Assembly (NCBI RefSeq): GCF_002811765.1
Contig: NZ_NPDR01000010.1
Coordinates: 32,034 to 96,033 of the forward strand
Direction: 5' to 3'
Origin: Leptospira saintgironsiae
Lineage (GTDB): Bacteria; Spirochaetota; Leptospiria; Leptospirales; Leptospiraceae
Length of the DNA stretch: 64,000 bases
This document shows, piece after piece, positions 27,004-35,755 of this stretch. The notes under the pieces were generated by a model. It did not search any database and had not been told where the DNA came from. It saw nothing but the letters and a program-made list of their open reading frames with translations. Numbering within the stretch: position 1 is the stretch's first letter; each line of letters starts with the position of its first letter. The translations under genes and the position numbers were made by a program.

Positions 27004-28307
27004 TAGGTTAATTTGTAGATCAGAACTTCTTTTTCTCTTCCTTTTACTTTCACTGGGGGAAGGGACTCAGCTTCTAAGAAATGTTTTACATGTTCGTAAA
27101 CTGTATCTGTAGCCAAAATTTCACTTCCAAAGTCTTTATTCAATTGTTCTACTCTGGAAGCAAGATTGACCGTGTCTCCAATGATCGTGTATTCTTTTCT
27201 TTGAGAAGAACCTACACTTCCTGTCATTGCTTCTCCGAAATGTAAACCAATTCCAATTTTAGTTTCGGGGATTTTGCCGGAGACATTCATCTCCATTACT
27301 TTTTTCTGAATTTCTAATGCAGCAGAAACTGCATTTTTTGCATCCTTTCCATTGTCTGAAAGTGGGGCGCCAAATACCGCCATAAATCCATCTCCCAGAA
27401 ACTTATTTATGATACCATTATGTTTATTTACGATCTCTATCATATCTTCAAATAATGTGTTCAAATATGAGATCACTTCTGAAGGACTTTTATCTTCTGA
27501 AAATTTTGTAAAGTTGCGAATATCCAAAAACATTACACATACATCTTTGTTTTCAGAAGCAGTGTCTGCCTTTTGGCTCATTAGTTTGTCTACTACTGAT
27601 GGAGAAACATATTGTCCGAACATTCCTAAAATTTCGTTTCTTTCTTCCAAACGTTCTACTGAATTTTTAAGGATTTTTTTAAGTCGGAGTCCCACGAGTC
27701 CGGCGACAATCCCAGAGGCTAGGAACAATCCTGAACGCAAGTAGGTTGGGATCTTAGAGTAGAAGAAACTATACGCGGATTCCCCGCCTAAAGGAGAGTC
27801 TGGAACAAAAAATAATCCAGTGATCAAATATTGGACTGCAGCTATTGCCCCAGTAAAAAAGGAAAGTCCGAACTCCATTCTAAGGACTGAGAGTATTATA
27901 AAAATTATATATAGATTGGAAATAGGAGAATTTAAAGGAACGACTGGATGAGAATGTTTTTGGATCAAAATGAATAATATGATCCCTGGTAGAGAAGTTT
28001 CTATCAATGCGTTCCCGAATCTAGGTAGAAGTGGAAGTCTATATTCTCTTTTTTTCAGATAATTCAGTAATTTTAAAAATCCGAATTCGTAAACTGTACC
28101 GAAAACGAGTGTGCCTATCAATACCTCAAATGGGAATTCTATCCCTGTGCTTTGATTAAATTCCTTTTCTAAAAACAGGAATAGGATACTCCAAGACAAT
28201 CCCGCGAGTCCGAAAGCAGCTAACAGGATCTTACTTCTGATTTGTTCACTGGCCAGGATCTCTTTTTCTAAGGTATTTGATAGGGTTTCGAAATGTCTGG
28301 ATAACAT
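27003..28307 (-). CDS. Membrane-bound class III adenylate/guanylate cyclase
   Basis: The N-terminal ~210 residues have about six membrane segments with no recognised sensor domain; the C-terminal ~190 residues are a class III nucleotide cyclase domain. Metal-binding aspartates are in CVMFLDIRNFTKF and FLGDGFMAVFGAP, and the transition-state residues lie in KEYTIIGDTVNLASRVEQLN. Leptospires are rich in such cyclases. It follows the GT-C gene by nine bases and precedes a coupled methyltransferase gene. Confidence 0.9.
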   Translation of the reverse strand: MLSRHFETLSNTLEKEILASEQIRSKILLAAFGLAGLSWSILFLFLEKEFNQSTGIEFPFEVLIGTLVFGTVYEFGFLKLLNYLKKREYRLPLLPRFGNALIETSLPGIILFILIQKHSHPVVPLNSPISNLYIIFIILSVLRMEFGLSFFTGAIAAVQYLITGLFFVPDSPLGGESAYSFFYSKIPTYLRSGLFLASGIVAGLVGLRLKKILKNSVERLEERNEILGMFGQYVSPSVVDKLMSQKADTASENKDVCVMFLDIRNFTKFSEDKSPSEVISYLNTLFEDMIEIVNKHNGIINKFLGDGFMAVFGAPLSDNGKDAKNAVSAALEIQKKVMEMNVSGKIPETKIGIGLHFGEAMTGSVGSSQRKEYTIIGDTVNLASRVEQLNKDFGSEILATDTVYEHVKHFLEAESLPPVKVKGREKEVLIYKLT

Positions 28308-28316
28308 GGATGATTC

Positions 28317-29729
28317 CTAAGAAGGGTGAGAATTTTCGAAGTATATTTGTCTCCTTCTATGTTTAAGCAAGAGAAAATTTTCCATGAAGAAAGTCCCAAA
28401 TACTAAAGAATATTCCAAGACCAGGACCCAGTTCCTATCATAAAATGGAACAGAAGAATAAGTAGAATAAGATATGATCCAAATACTTGAAGCGACCAAG
28501 GGCCAAATTGTTTTTGTAAATACTGATCCTGCAAGGATCGGAAGAAAATACCAAGGATGTATAGTGCTCGAAAACAAATAATAAATTCCACATAAATGGA
28601 TCCATACAGTTAGAAGGAAAACTATTTTGTTGTTTGTTTCGATTTTCGAAATTCTAAAAGAATAAAAACATATCGTAAAAATACTTAAAATGCCTAATAT
28701 AATTCCGGTGGAATAAGGATACCAAGTAAGTTTGATCAGGTTTTTCAGAAGATAGTAAAATCCTCCGTGGAATTCAAATAATGTAAAATAAACTCCTATT
28801 CCTTTTCTCCAATGTTCTTCTAAAATTTTATCTCCTATATCTGAAAATAAAAACCAAATGAGTGCAGATCCAAAAATTAAAATATTAGCACTGAAGAAGA
28901 GTAAAATACTACGAGCTGTTGATCTTCTGCACCAATAAAAAAACAAAAAGGGGAGTGCTAATAAAGGGATTATTTTTGTTAGGATAGAAGCCAGGTAAAA
29001 TATAGAACCTCTTAAAACTTTTCCTTTTTCCCAGTAGAGTATTCCTAAAAATAAAAAGAAGAATAGGATCGGCTCCGGATGACCGTTCCCAATTCCTTCC
29101 CAAAGGACGAGAGGATGGAGCCAGTATTTCAGACAATTCCCGGAACCTTCTTCTTTTTTTATTTTTGAAAATATATAAAGGATTCCTAATTCAAATAAAA
29201 TTAAAATACATTTCCAGATGGAGATCGCCCAAAAAATAGAAATTCCTTTTTTTAAGAAGAATACAGGAACTAAAAATAAAAACTGCAATATAGGAGGGTA
29301 AACTGAGTAATAATTGGGAGAATTCATTTTGGAGATTAATTCCTTCTCCAAGTTTTGGTTGAATCCTAAATTTATATGTGTTGGAAGTTCTGCATAAGGG
29401 GATAAACCTTCCGAGACCAAAAGCCCATCCCATAAAAAACGAAATGTATCTTCCGACAAAAATACAGGAGTAAATAAGAACCAGATCCTAAGTAAGATCC
29501 CAGCCCAGATGCCCATCCTCTCTCTTCTCTCAGCAAAGAACTTTAAAAATACGAAATAGAGGCTTAGGCTAAAGAAAAATGCTCCGCAAAGTTGCCAGAT
29601 ATCGCTTCTTCCGAAGAATAATGGGAACAATGCGAGTGGAAGTGCCCAAAGTAGTAAAATTGTCGAAGTGCCTACAAAACCCCGGCAATTATTTGTATAT
29701 CGTACAATTATATTAACCATTTTGTCCAA
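28317..29729 (-). CDS. GT-C fold membrane glycosyltransferase (mannosyltransferase-like)
   Basis: A 470-residue protein with ten or more membrane helices. A first-loop acidic motif, SEDTFRFLWDG near residue 93, and GLSPYAELP fit GT-C polyprenyl-phosphate-sugar-dependent transferases (GT87/MptB-like), which act on the periplasmic face. A short HPWYFLPILAG segment near residue 385 also recurs in the family. Acceptor and sugar are unknown. First gene of the minus-strand unit that continues with the cyclase and the methyltransferase. Confidence 0.68.
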   Translation of the reverse strand: MDKMVNIIVRYTNNCRGFVGTSTILLLWALPLALFPLFFGRSDIWQLCGAFFFSLSLYFVFLKFFAERRERMGIWAGILLRIWFLFTPVFLSEDTFRFLWDGLLVSEGLSPYAELPTHINLGFNQNLEKELISKMNSPNYYSVYPPILQFLFLVPVFFLKKGISIFWAISIWKCILILFELGILYIFSKIKKEEGSGNCLKYWLHPLVLWEGIGNGHPEPILFFFLFLGILYWEKGKVLRGSIFYLASILTKIIPLLALPFLFFYWCRRSTARSILLFFSANILIFGSALIWFLFSDIGDKILEEHWRKGIGVYFTLFEFHGGFYYLLKNLIKLTWYPYSTGIILGILSIFTICFYSFRISKIETNNKIVFLLTVWIHLCGIYYLFSSTIHPWYFLPILAGSVFTKTIWPLVASSIWIISYSTYSSVPFYDRNWVLVLEYSLVFGTFFMENFLLLKHRRRQIYFENSHPS

Positions 29730-29745
29730 TATAGCGAAAATATTC

Positions 29746-29774
29746 TTGAATTCCTGGGTGTCAAAGTCTAACTA
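29746..29774 (+). promoter_or_regulatory. Candidate promoter of the arsenosugar operon
   Basis: TTGAAT and TAACTA are spaced by 17 bases, 25 bases before the DUF4395 start. It is the best sigma-70-like pair in this spacer, but the -10 element is weak. Confidence 0.3.
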
Positions 29775-29799
29775 GGCGAAAGGGTATCGGGCAAGAAGA

Positions 29800-30285
29800 A
29801 TGATTCGAATCGGTAATTTTCCAGACACTGTTAATGAATATGCAGCAAGGACCGTTGCGGGCCTGGTTGTCATCTTAAGTTTGGCCGCAATAATTACGCA
29901 ATCGCTTTGGTTGGTAGGAGCACTTTTCTACGGATTTTCGGCCAGAGTATTATATGGACCGAAGTTTTCACTATTTGCAAAACTTGCAATACATGTGATT
30001 GTACCGTTACTCGGTCTTGGATCTAAAACAGTTGCTGGACCTCCTAAAAGATTTGCGCAATTCGTTGGAGTTATCTTCAGCGGGACAGCATTCATTCTAT
30101 TATTTTTAGGTCAGGTAGTAGCTTTCCAAGTTGTGCTTGGAGTTCTTGTACTTTTTGCAAGTTTAGAATCCGTTTTGGGATTTTGTGCTGGTTGTTTTGT
30201 TTTTGGATTTCTGATACAATGGGGCTGGATTCCGGAAGAAGTTTGCGAGAAATGTAATAATATCCAGTTCGCTATTAAAAAATAA
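29800..30285 (+). CDS. DUF4395 family membrane protein of the arsenosugar operon
   Basis: A 161-residue protein with four membrane segments. It matches DUF4395: FPDTVNEYAAR near the start, GPPKRFAQ in the middle, and the LES-x-LGFCAGCFVFG motif with a CxxC pair inside a membrane segment, then a second CxxC (CEKC) near the end. The family is often found beside thioredoxin-like or arsenosugar genes; its role is not defined, but the cysteines suggest thiol or metalloid chemistry at the membrane. First gene of the operon with the AhpD-like gene and arsS. Confidence 0.8.
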   Translation: MIRIGNFPDTVNEYAARTVAGLVVILSLAAIITQSLWLVGALFYGFSARVLYGPKFSLFAKLAIHVIVPLLGLGSKTVAGPPKRFAQFVGVIFSGTAFILLFLGQVVAFQVVLGVLVLFASLESVLGFCAGCFVFGFLIQWGWIPEEVCEKCNNIQFAIKK

Positions 30286-30307
30286 ATCAAAACGACGGAG
30301 GCCTTTC

Positions 30308-30649
30308 GTGGCTCAAGAAACAACTTATTACAAACCGGAAGATCTGAAAAAATTCGGAAATATCGGAGAATTCGAGCCTGATCTAGCAAAGAAGTTTTTC
30401 GACTATTACGGAGCAGTTTTTGCGGATGGAGCGTTGTCTGCTAAGGAAAAATCATTGATTGCTCTTGCAGTAGCACATGTAGTTCAATGTCCTTATTGTA
30501 TAGATGCCTATACTACTGACACAGTAGAAAAAGGTGTGACCGAAGAACAAATCTGGGAAGCGATCCATGTTGGTGCTGCCATTCGTGGAGGAGCAACTTT
30601 AGTTCATAGCGTTCAAGCATTAAATAAAGTTAAAGAACTCGGTCTATAA
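30308..30649 (+). CDS. Arsenosugar biosynthesis-associated AhpD-like (carboxymuconolactone decarboxylase family) protein
   Basis: A 113-residue protein of the CMD/AhpD fold with a GTG start preceded by a GGAGG site. The redox motif is AHVVQCPYCIDAYT, with Cys61 and Cys64 as the CxxC pair and His57 nearby, followed by the helix EAIHVGAAIRGGATLVHS. AhpD-like proteins reduce peroxidatic partners; this subgroup is known to travel with ArsS. It lies between the DUF4395 gene and arsS in a compact operon. Confidence 0.85.
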   Translation: MAQETTYYKPEDLKKFGNIGEFEPDLAKKFFDYYGAVFADGALSAKEKSLIALAVAHVVQCPYCIDAYTTDTVEKGVTEEQIWEAIHVGAAIRGGATLVHSVQALNKVKELGL

Positions 30650-30663
30650 GGAGTTTTTAAAGT

Positions 30664-31707
30664 ATGAAATCCCTATTAGCAAGAGGGAGCGAGCTCGCTT
30701 CTTCCAAAGAACAATTGAAAATTCTTACGGAAGTTTCTGAAAAACTGAATCTGCCTAGTTTTTCTGAAAAATTAAAAGAAGCGGGACTCTATCCTTTGCG
30801 CCCTACTGGGGTGGACATACTTCAAGTGAACGTGGGGAAACTCTGCAACCAGACTTGCAAACATTGTCATGTGGATGCCGGTCCGGATCGCAGAGAGAAT
30901 ATGAGTAAGGAAACCATGCAAGAATGTTTGGTTGCATTAGCAACACCTGGTGTTACAACCTTGGACATTACAGGTGGTGCGCCTGAGATGAATCCTAATT
31001 TTAGATGGTTCGTAGAAGAAGCTTCTAAATTAGGAAAAAAGATAATGATCCGCTGTAATCTTACCATTCTTCTTGCAGGAGAAAAATACAAAGACCTTCC
31101 TGAATTTTTTGCAAAACATAAGGTAGAGGTGGTTTCAAGCCTACCTTATTTCCAAAAAAGAAGAACAGACGCGCAAAGGGGAGAAGGAGTATTCGATCGT
31201 TCTATAGAGGCATTAAGAAAATTGAATGCAGTTGGATACGGTATCCCAGGATCCGGACTTGTATTAAATTTAGTTTATAATCCTGTGGGTGCCTTTCTTG
31301 CGGGTGGACAATCCACTTTAGAAAATGATTTTAAAAAGGAATTAAAACAGGTTCACGACGTTGAATTTAATTCATTATTTGCTCTTACTAATATGCCTAT
31401 CAGCCGTTTCTTGGAATCATTACTCGAAAACGATAATATAGATACTTATTTAGAAAAACTCGTAACTGCATTTAATCCTGTAGCAGCGACTGCAGTTATG
31501 TGTCGCAACACATTAAGTGTTGGTTGGGATGGAAGTCTATACGATTGTGATTTTAACCAAATGTTGGATATGAAGATAGAAGGTAAGGTAAGTAAAATAT
31601 CTGAATTTAATAAATCGGTATTGGATTCCAGAGAGATCTTATTGCACCAACATTGTTATGGATGTACTGCAGGAGCAGGGTCTTCTTGTGGTGGTTCCAT
31701 CGCTTAA
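30664..31707 (+). CDS. arsS: Arsenosugar biosynthesis radical SAM protein ArsS
   Basis: ArsS is a radical SAM enzyme that adds a 5'-deoxyadenosyl group to dimethylarsenite on the way to arsenosugars. The cluster motif is CNQTCKHC (C61, C65, C68), followed by DITGGAPEMNP; the C-terminal part has SVGWDGSLYDCDFNQM and the cysteine-rich end HCYGCTAGAGSSCGG, both typical of ArsS. An AGGAG site precedes the ATG. An arsM gene (arsenite methyltransferase), normally needed upstream in the pathway, was not identified here; the methyltransferase at 26275-27003 lacks the ArsM cysteines. Confidence 0.92.
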   Translation: MKSLLARGSELASSKEQLKILTEVSEKLNLPSFSEKLKEAGLYPLRPTGVDILQVNVGKLCNQTCKHCHVDAGPDRRENMSKETMQECLVALATPGVTTLDITGGAPEMNPNFRWFVEEASKLGKKIMIRCNLTILLAGEKYKDLPEFFAKHKVEVVSSLPYFQKRRTDAQRGEGVFDRSIEALRKLNAVGYGIPGSGLVLNLVYNPVGAFLAGGQSTLENDFKKELKQVHDVEFNSLFALTNMPISRFLESLLENDNIDTYLEKLVTAFNPVAATAVMCRNTLSVGWDGSLYDCDFNQMLDMKIEGKVSKISEFNKSVLDSREILLHQHCYGCTAGAGSSCGGSIA

Positions 31708-31865
31708 GAAAAATTTAAAGAAACCTGCCTTTTTTTCCAAATAGCAAGCCAGAATGACAGAAATATATATCAATTTCTGCATTTTCTTAAATATTGAGAT
31801 TGAAACTCAGACCCGTTCTTGAGAAACGAGTATAAGGAACGACTGTTCTGTGGAGACAAACTCAA

Positions 31866-32399
31866 ATGAAACAAAAAGCTATTTGGTTATTATTGGTGCT
31901 TCTACTCTCGGCCTCTTTCGTTGATTGCAAGAAAGAAGAAGATGACCTAACAAACTTGGCCCTCTTGAATGCACTTGGAGGTGGGGGAGACTGCTTAGTA
32001 GACTTTCCTGGTAAGGCTGCTATCGGTGTAAACCGTACTCGCGTTTCTAAAACAGGGGTAGCGACACCAGTTACCTGGGGAAGAATTCCTTTCGTAAATC
32101 ACCCGATTGCGATCGTAGAAATTTTAGGAGCACAATCAGGAGATACAGTAGTCTTTAACGGTGTAGACGTTGTGGAAAATCCACAAGCATCTGGAGAAGC
32201 TACAGTATACCAAGCATCCAATTGTCCTCTTGCTGAAAGTGCAATCATTAACGGATTTGATGCATTCAGCAGTACAACTTTTGGAGATTCAACTCCTGGA
32301 CCATTCACTTGGACAAATACAGTAGACGGCTCTTACTACTTCCTATTATACATTGTAGGAACGTCCGAGATTTCAACTACCGTAACTTACTCCAACTAA
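31866..32399 (+). CDS. Lipoprotein of unknown function
   Basis: The 177-residue product starts with a signal peptide and a spirochaetal lipobox SFVDC (Cys21), followed by an acidic KKEEDD stretch that would act as an outer-membrane sorting region. The mature domain is rich in Ser, Thr and Gly and beta-strand prone, with two further cysteines (GGDC and SNCPL) that could be disulfide bonded. The family is not recognised. It is a single-gene unit with a good terminator. Confidence 0.68.
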   Translation: MKQKAIWLLLVLLLSASFVDCKKEEDDLTNLALLNALGGGGDCLVDFPGKAAIGVNRTRVSKTGVATPVTWGRIPFVNHPIAIVEILGAQSGDTVVFNGVDVVENPQASGEATVYQASNCPLAESAIINGFDAFSSTTFGDSTPGPFTWTNTVDGSYYFLLYIVGTSEISTTVTYSN

Positions 32400-32410
32400 G
32401 AAACTCTTTC

Positions 32411-32436
32411 AGGACCTGGTGGAATTGCCAGGTCCT
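32411..32436 (+). terminator. Rho-independent-type terminator after the lipoprotein gene
   Basis: AGGACCTGG and CCAGGTCCT form a perfect 9-base GC-rich stem with an 8-base loop, followed by a T-rich tract (to 32449). It lies between convergent genes. Confidence 0.8.
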
Positions 32437-32440
32437 TCTC

Positions 32441-33034
32441 TTACTTTTTCCCAGAACTTTTAATAATCGCATCTACCATCTCAGGTAAATCGTCTAACGC
32501 AGAAATTTTGCCTGTCAGTTTCCAGATCTGTAATACTCCTTCGTAACTCGCAAAAATTTTTCGAGCTAAAGATTGAGTGTCTGCGTTCTTAGGGATCTGC
32601 CCCTTCTTCTGCCTTTCCTTTAAATAGATAGAAAGAAAGTCCACAGTTCTCAGGGCCAATTTTTTAACTTCTTCAGAGATGGAAGGAGAAGTGGATGCTA
32701 TTTGAGCGGCAGTATTTGCCATCGGGCAGCCTGCGAATTCGCTATTTCTGGTCTGCCTTCTAAGTATATGTGTCCAGGCCTGTATAAAATCCCTAGCATT
32801 CTCAGATCTGGATTGTAGTTTTTCTAAAAGGACGAGTTGTTCTTTTCCATAAAATTCTATATATGCCTTTCCTAATTGGTCTTTAGAAGGGTAATAATCA
32901 TAAAAACTGGCTTTTGCAGTTTGGGATTCTTGGATGATCTGGTTAATCCCAGTATTTCCATATCCTTGGGTTTGGAAAAGCCTGACGGCAGTTTCCAAAA
33001 TCCTGTCTTTTACCCCTTTTTCTTTGGTTGACAT
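32441..33034 (-). CDS. TetR family transcriptional regulator
   Basis: A 197-residue regulator with a textbook TetR N-terminus (RILETAVRLFQTQGYGNTGINQIIQESQTAKASFYDYYPSKDQL) and a C-terminal domain with GCPMANTAAQIA, the pattern of the TetR_C group found near redox enzymes. It is divergent from the nitroreductase gene with an operator-like palindrome between them, so it probably controls both. The inducer may be a quinone or electrophile (inference). Confidence 0.9.
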   Translation of the reverse strand: MSTKEKGVKDRILETAVRLFQTQGYGNTGINQIIQESQTAKASFYDYYPSKDQLGKAYIEFYGKEQLVLLEKLQSRSENARDFIQAWTHILRRQTRNSEFAGCPMANTAAQIASTSPSISEEVKKLALRTVDFLSIYLKERQKKGQIPKNADTQSLARKIFASYEGVLQIWKLTGKISALDDLPEMVDAIIKSSGKK

Positions 33035-33056
33035 TTTTATTTTCCTGGGGTCTTAT

Positions 33057-33076
33057 AACAGACAGACTTGTCTGTT
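33057..33076. promoter_or_regulatory. Operator between the TetR and nitroreductase genes
   Basis: AACAGACA and TGTCTGTT arms enclose GACT, 22 bases from the TetR start and 64 from the nitroreductase start. The two divergent genes share it. Confidence 0.65.
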
Positions 33077-33140
33077 CGAGCCTTTCTATATATAGAAAGA
33101 CCGAAATATATTAAAATGCAAGTCTAAATCGGAGGTCTAT

Positions 33141-33854
33141 ATGTCTTCTTTATCCTCAGAAACCGAATCAATTGATATATCAGGAATTGCTTCCAGTGTA
33201 GAAGAAGCGATCTTTACCCGCCATAGTATCCGTGATTATCTTTCCAAACCTGTGGAAGATTCGGTGTTAAAGGAATTATTCTCCAAGTCTCTTCGTGCCC
33301 CGAGTTGGAAAAATAGCCAACCTTGGAAGGTGCATGTAGTAAGTGGAGCTAAACGAGATAGAATGGCGGAGTTACTACAAGAAAGGGCAAAACAATCGGA
33401 AACTCCAGTGCCTGATACAATTTGGCCTACCGGTTTTCCATCAGATGCAAAGCGTAGAATGTTCGATCTTGGGATGAAAATTTACGGTGCAGCTGGGATT
33501 GAGAGAAAGGATAAGGAAGCCAGGGATAAATTTATGCTCCGAAACTTCGAGTTTTTTGGAGCTCCTACAGCTGTGTTTATCACAACTGAATTTGAACTCA
33601 ATTTTTATATCGCATTGGACATTGGCTGCTTTTTGAATACAGTTATGCTTCTTGCCAGAAGTTACGGACTGGGGACTGTTCCTCAGGCTGCATTATCCGC
33701 ATTCCCTGAAGTGGTCCGTAAAGAATTGGGTCTAGCCGAATCCGAAAAAATAGTCTGCGGTTTAAGTTTGGGTTATCCTAAACCTGACTCAACATTAAAT
33801 AAGTTTCATACACCCAGGGAAGAAGTTTCCGATTTGGTGAAATTTTACACTTAA
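33141..33854 (+). CDS. Nitroreductase family protein
   Basis: An FMN-dependent oxidoreductase of 237 residues. The N-terminal FMN-binding element is TRHSIRDYLSKPV, followed by RAPSWKNSQPW; the C-terminal half has DIGCFLNTVMLLARSYGLGTVPQAALS and GLSLGYP. Such enzymes reduce nitro compounds, quinones or flavins using NAD(P)H. Clear GGAGG ribosome-binding site. It is probably repressed by the divergent TetR protein. Confidence 0.9.
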   Translation: MSSLSSETESIDISGIASSVEEAIFTRHSIRDYLSKPVEDSVLKELFSKSLRAPSWKNSQPWKVHVVSGAKRDRMAELLQERAKQSETPVPDTIWPTGFPSDAKRRMFDLGMKIYGAAGIERKDKEARDKFMLRNFEFFGAPTAVFITTEFELNFYIALDIGCFLNTVMLLARSYGLGTVPQAALSAFPEVVRKELGLAESEKIVCGLSLGYPKPDSTLNKFHTPREEVSDLVKFYT

Positions 33855-33857
33855 ATC

Positions 33858-33878
33858 TTAACGCAAAATTAACGCAAA
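33858..33878. promoter_or_regulatory. Direct repeat, candidate KdpE binding site
   Basis: TTAACGCAAA occurs twice (33858-33867 and 33869-33878), 11 bases apart, one helical turn. Tandem direct repeats with this period are typical of OmpR-family response regulators, and the kdp operon with its own regulator KdpE starts about 95 bases downstream. Confidence 0.45.
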
Positions 33879-33912
33879 TCCTGGTCCCTCTCACGCGGGT
33901 TCGCATTGACGA

Positions 33913-33942
33913 ATTCCAAAAAACAGGTTAGGTTTTTGGAAT
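33913..33942. promoter_or_regulatory. Inverted repeat upstream of kdpF
   Basis: ATTCCAAAAA and TTTTTGGAAT form perfect 10-base arms around a 10-base loop. A smaller CGGAA/TTCCG hairpin follows at 33946-33958. It could end the nitroreductase message or regulate kdp. Confidence 0.4.
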
Positions 33943-33971
33943 AGACGGAATGTTTCCGCCTGGGAGGAATT

Positions 33972-34055
33972 TTGTCTTATACATTTTTAATCGTTTTAGT
34001 TGTCGTATTATGTGGTTATCTTTCCTTCTCCATTTTAAAACCGGAAAAGTTTTAG
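33972..34055 (+). CDS. kdpF: KdpF small membrane subunit (27 aa, TTG start)
   Basis: KdpF stabilises the KdpFABC potassium-pump complex in the membrane. The short frame starts at TTG, five bases after a GGAGG site, and encodes one membrane helix (YTFLIVLVVVLCGYLSFSIL) ending LKPEKF, the usual KdpF tail. Its TAG stop forms part of the TAGGAG ribosome-binding site of kdpA, so the two are coupled. The size matches the known 25-30 residue family. Confidence 0.85.
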   Translation: MSYTFLIVLVVVLCGYLSFSILKPEKF

Positions 34056-34064
34056 GAGATCGAT

Positions 34065-35744
34065 ATGAACGGAAACGACTCAATCTTTTTCTTTTTATAT
34101 TTTGCAGTTTTATTTCTTCTCTCTCCCTTTTTAGGAATTTATATAGCAGACGTTCTTAAGGGAGAAGTTTCCAAACGATTCCCATTCCTTTCCAAATTTG
34201 AGTCCTTCTTATATAAGATTTCTGGAATAAAGGAAGATCAAAATTCTGATTGGAAAGTTTATCTACTCGATATAGGGAATTTTACTCTTTTAAGTTTGGC
34301 CTTGGTTGTGCTCGGACTTCATTTCCAGGATCTTCTTCCTGGAAATCCTGAAGGTAAGCCTGCAGTTTCTTGGGACCTCGCTTGGAATACTGCAGTTAGT
34401 TTTGTAACTAACACAAATTGGCAGGCATACTCCGGAGAAGTTTCTCTCTCTTATTCGAGTCAGATGTTACTCTTAGGGGTGCAAAATTTTGTAAGTGCTG
34501 GAGTTGGGATTGCGGTGCTCGCGGCAATGGCGAGAGGAATGACCTCTAAGTCAGGCGAATCTTTTGGTATCGGTAACTTCTATATTGACCTAACCAGAAG
34601 TATATTATATATTCTTTTACCAATTTCACTCTTGGTTGCTTTCGTTTTGGTATCCCAAGGTGTGGTTATGGATTTTTCCCAATATATAAGTGCGATCGGG
34701 ATAGAAGGTCAGTCTGTAAAAATCCCGCTTGGACCTGCCGCTTCTCAAATTGCTATCAAACAATTAGGAACAAATGGGGGTGGATTTTTTGGAGTAAATT
34801 CGGCTCATCCATTTGAGAATCCTACCGTTTTCTCCAATTGGGTCCAATGTATTTTGATCTTACTTCTCCCTGGAGCATTGCCTTTTGCTTATGGAAGATG
34901 GGTTGGTTCTTGGAAGGCGGGCCTTTCTATTTTTTTTGGAATGACTCTTCTTTTTGTTTTAAGTCTTTCCGTGTCTCTTTGGTCTGAAAGTAACTTCGCG
35001 GGAAATTGGGAAGGCAAAGAAACCAGATTTGGTGTGGCCCAAAGTATTCTTTGGGGAATGGCGACCACAGCAGCATCTAATGGTTCAGTGAATGCAATGC
35101 ATGATAGTTTTTCTCCACTTTCAGGAGGATTAGCAGTTTGGAATATTCTTATAGGAGAAGTTGTATTCGGTGGTGTAGGTGTTGGACTTATAGGGATGTT
35201 ATTCTATGTAGTCCTCACAGTATTTATTGCAGGACTCATGGTAGGAAGGACTCCTGAATATCTAGGAAAAAAGATAGAAGCAAAAGAAGTGAAACTCGCA
35301 CTTGTTGGAGTTTTAATGCCAGGGCTTTGTATTCTTTTATTCACTGCATTTTCCCTTCTTTATGAATCTGCTCTTTCATCTCGAACAAATTTGGGACCTC
35401 ATGGTCTGACCGAAATATTATATACATTTGCTTCTGCCTCAGGTAATAACGGATCTGCATTTGCAGGTTTAAATGCGAATACTCCATTTTATAATCTAAC
35501 TCTTTCTTTCTGTATGTTAGTAGGAAGATTTGCAGTAATCATTCCTGCCTTGGGACTATCCGGTGCTTTATTGGGCAAGAGGGTTACTCCAAAGGGAGAA
35601 GGTACTTTCTCAACGGAAAGTCCTCTGTTTGTGTTACTTCTTCTTTCCGTAATATTCTTAGTAGGAGCTCTAACATTCCTACCCGTTTTGGTTTTAGGAC
35701 CTGGAAGTGAACATATCCTTCTACATTCTGGTTCGAAATTTTAA
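34065..35744 (+). CDS. kdpA: Potassium-transporting ATPase KdpA (channel-like subunit)
   Basis: KdpA is the membrane subunit that selects and translocates potassium. The 559-residue protein has about ten helices and the four selectivity-filter repeats: [49 protein letters not shown] and [13 protein letters not shown]. Length and motifs are those of the full-size family. ATG follows the kdpF stop by nine bases with the shared AGGAG site. Confidence 0.97.
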   Translation: MNGNDSIFFFLYFAVLFLLSPFLGIYIADVLKGEVSKRFPFLSKFESFLYKISGIKEDQNSDWKVYLLDIGNFTLLSLALVVLGLHFQDLLPGNPEGKPAVSWDLAWNTAVSFVTNTNWQAYSGEVSLSYSSQMLLLGVQNFVSAGVGIAVLAAMARGMTSKSGESFGIGNFYIDLTRSILYILLPISLLVAFVLVSQGVVMDFSQYISAIGIEGQSVKIPLGPAASQIAIKQLGTNGGGFFGVNSAHPFENPTVFSNWVQCILILLLPGALPFAYGRWVGSWKAGLSIFFGMTLLFVLSLSVSLWSESNFAGNWEGKETRFGVAQSILWGMATTAASNGSVNAMHDSFSPLSGGLAVWNILIGEVVFGGVGVGLIGMLFYVVLTVFIAGLMVGRTPEYLGKKIEAKEVKLALVGVLMPGLCILLFTAFSLLYESALSSRTNLGPHGLTEILYTFASASGNNGSAFAGLNANTPFYNLTLSFCMLVGRFAVIIPALGLSGALLGKRVTPKGEGTFSTESPLFVLLLLSVIFLVGALTFLPVLVLGPGSEHILLHSGSKF

Positions 35745-35755
35745 GGTTTAATATT

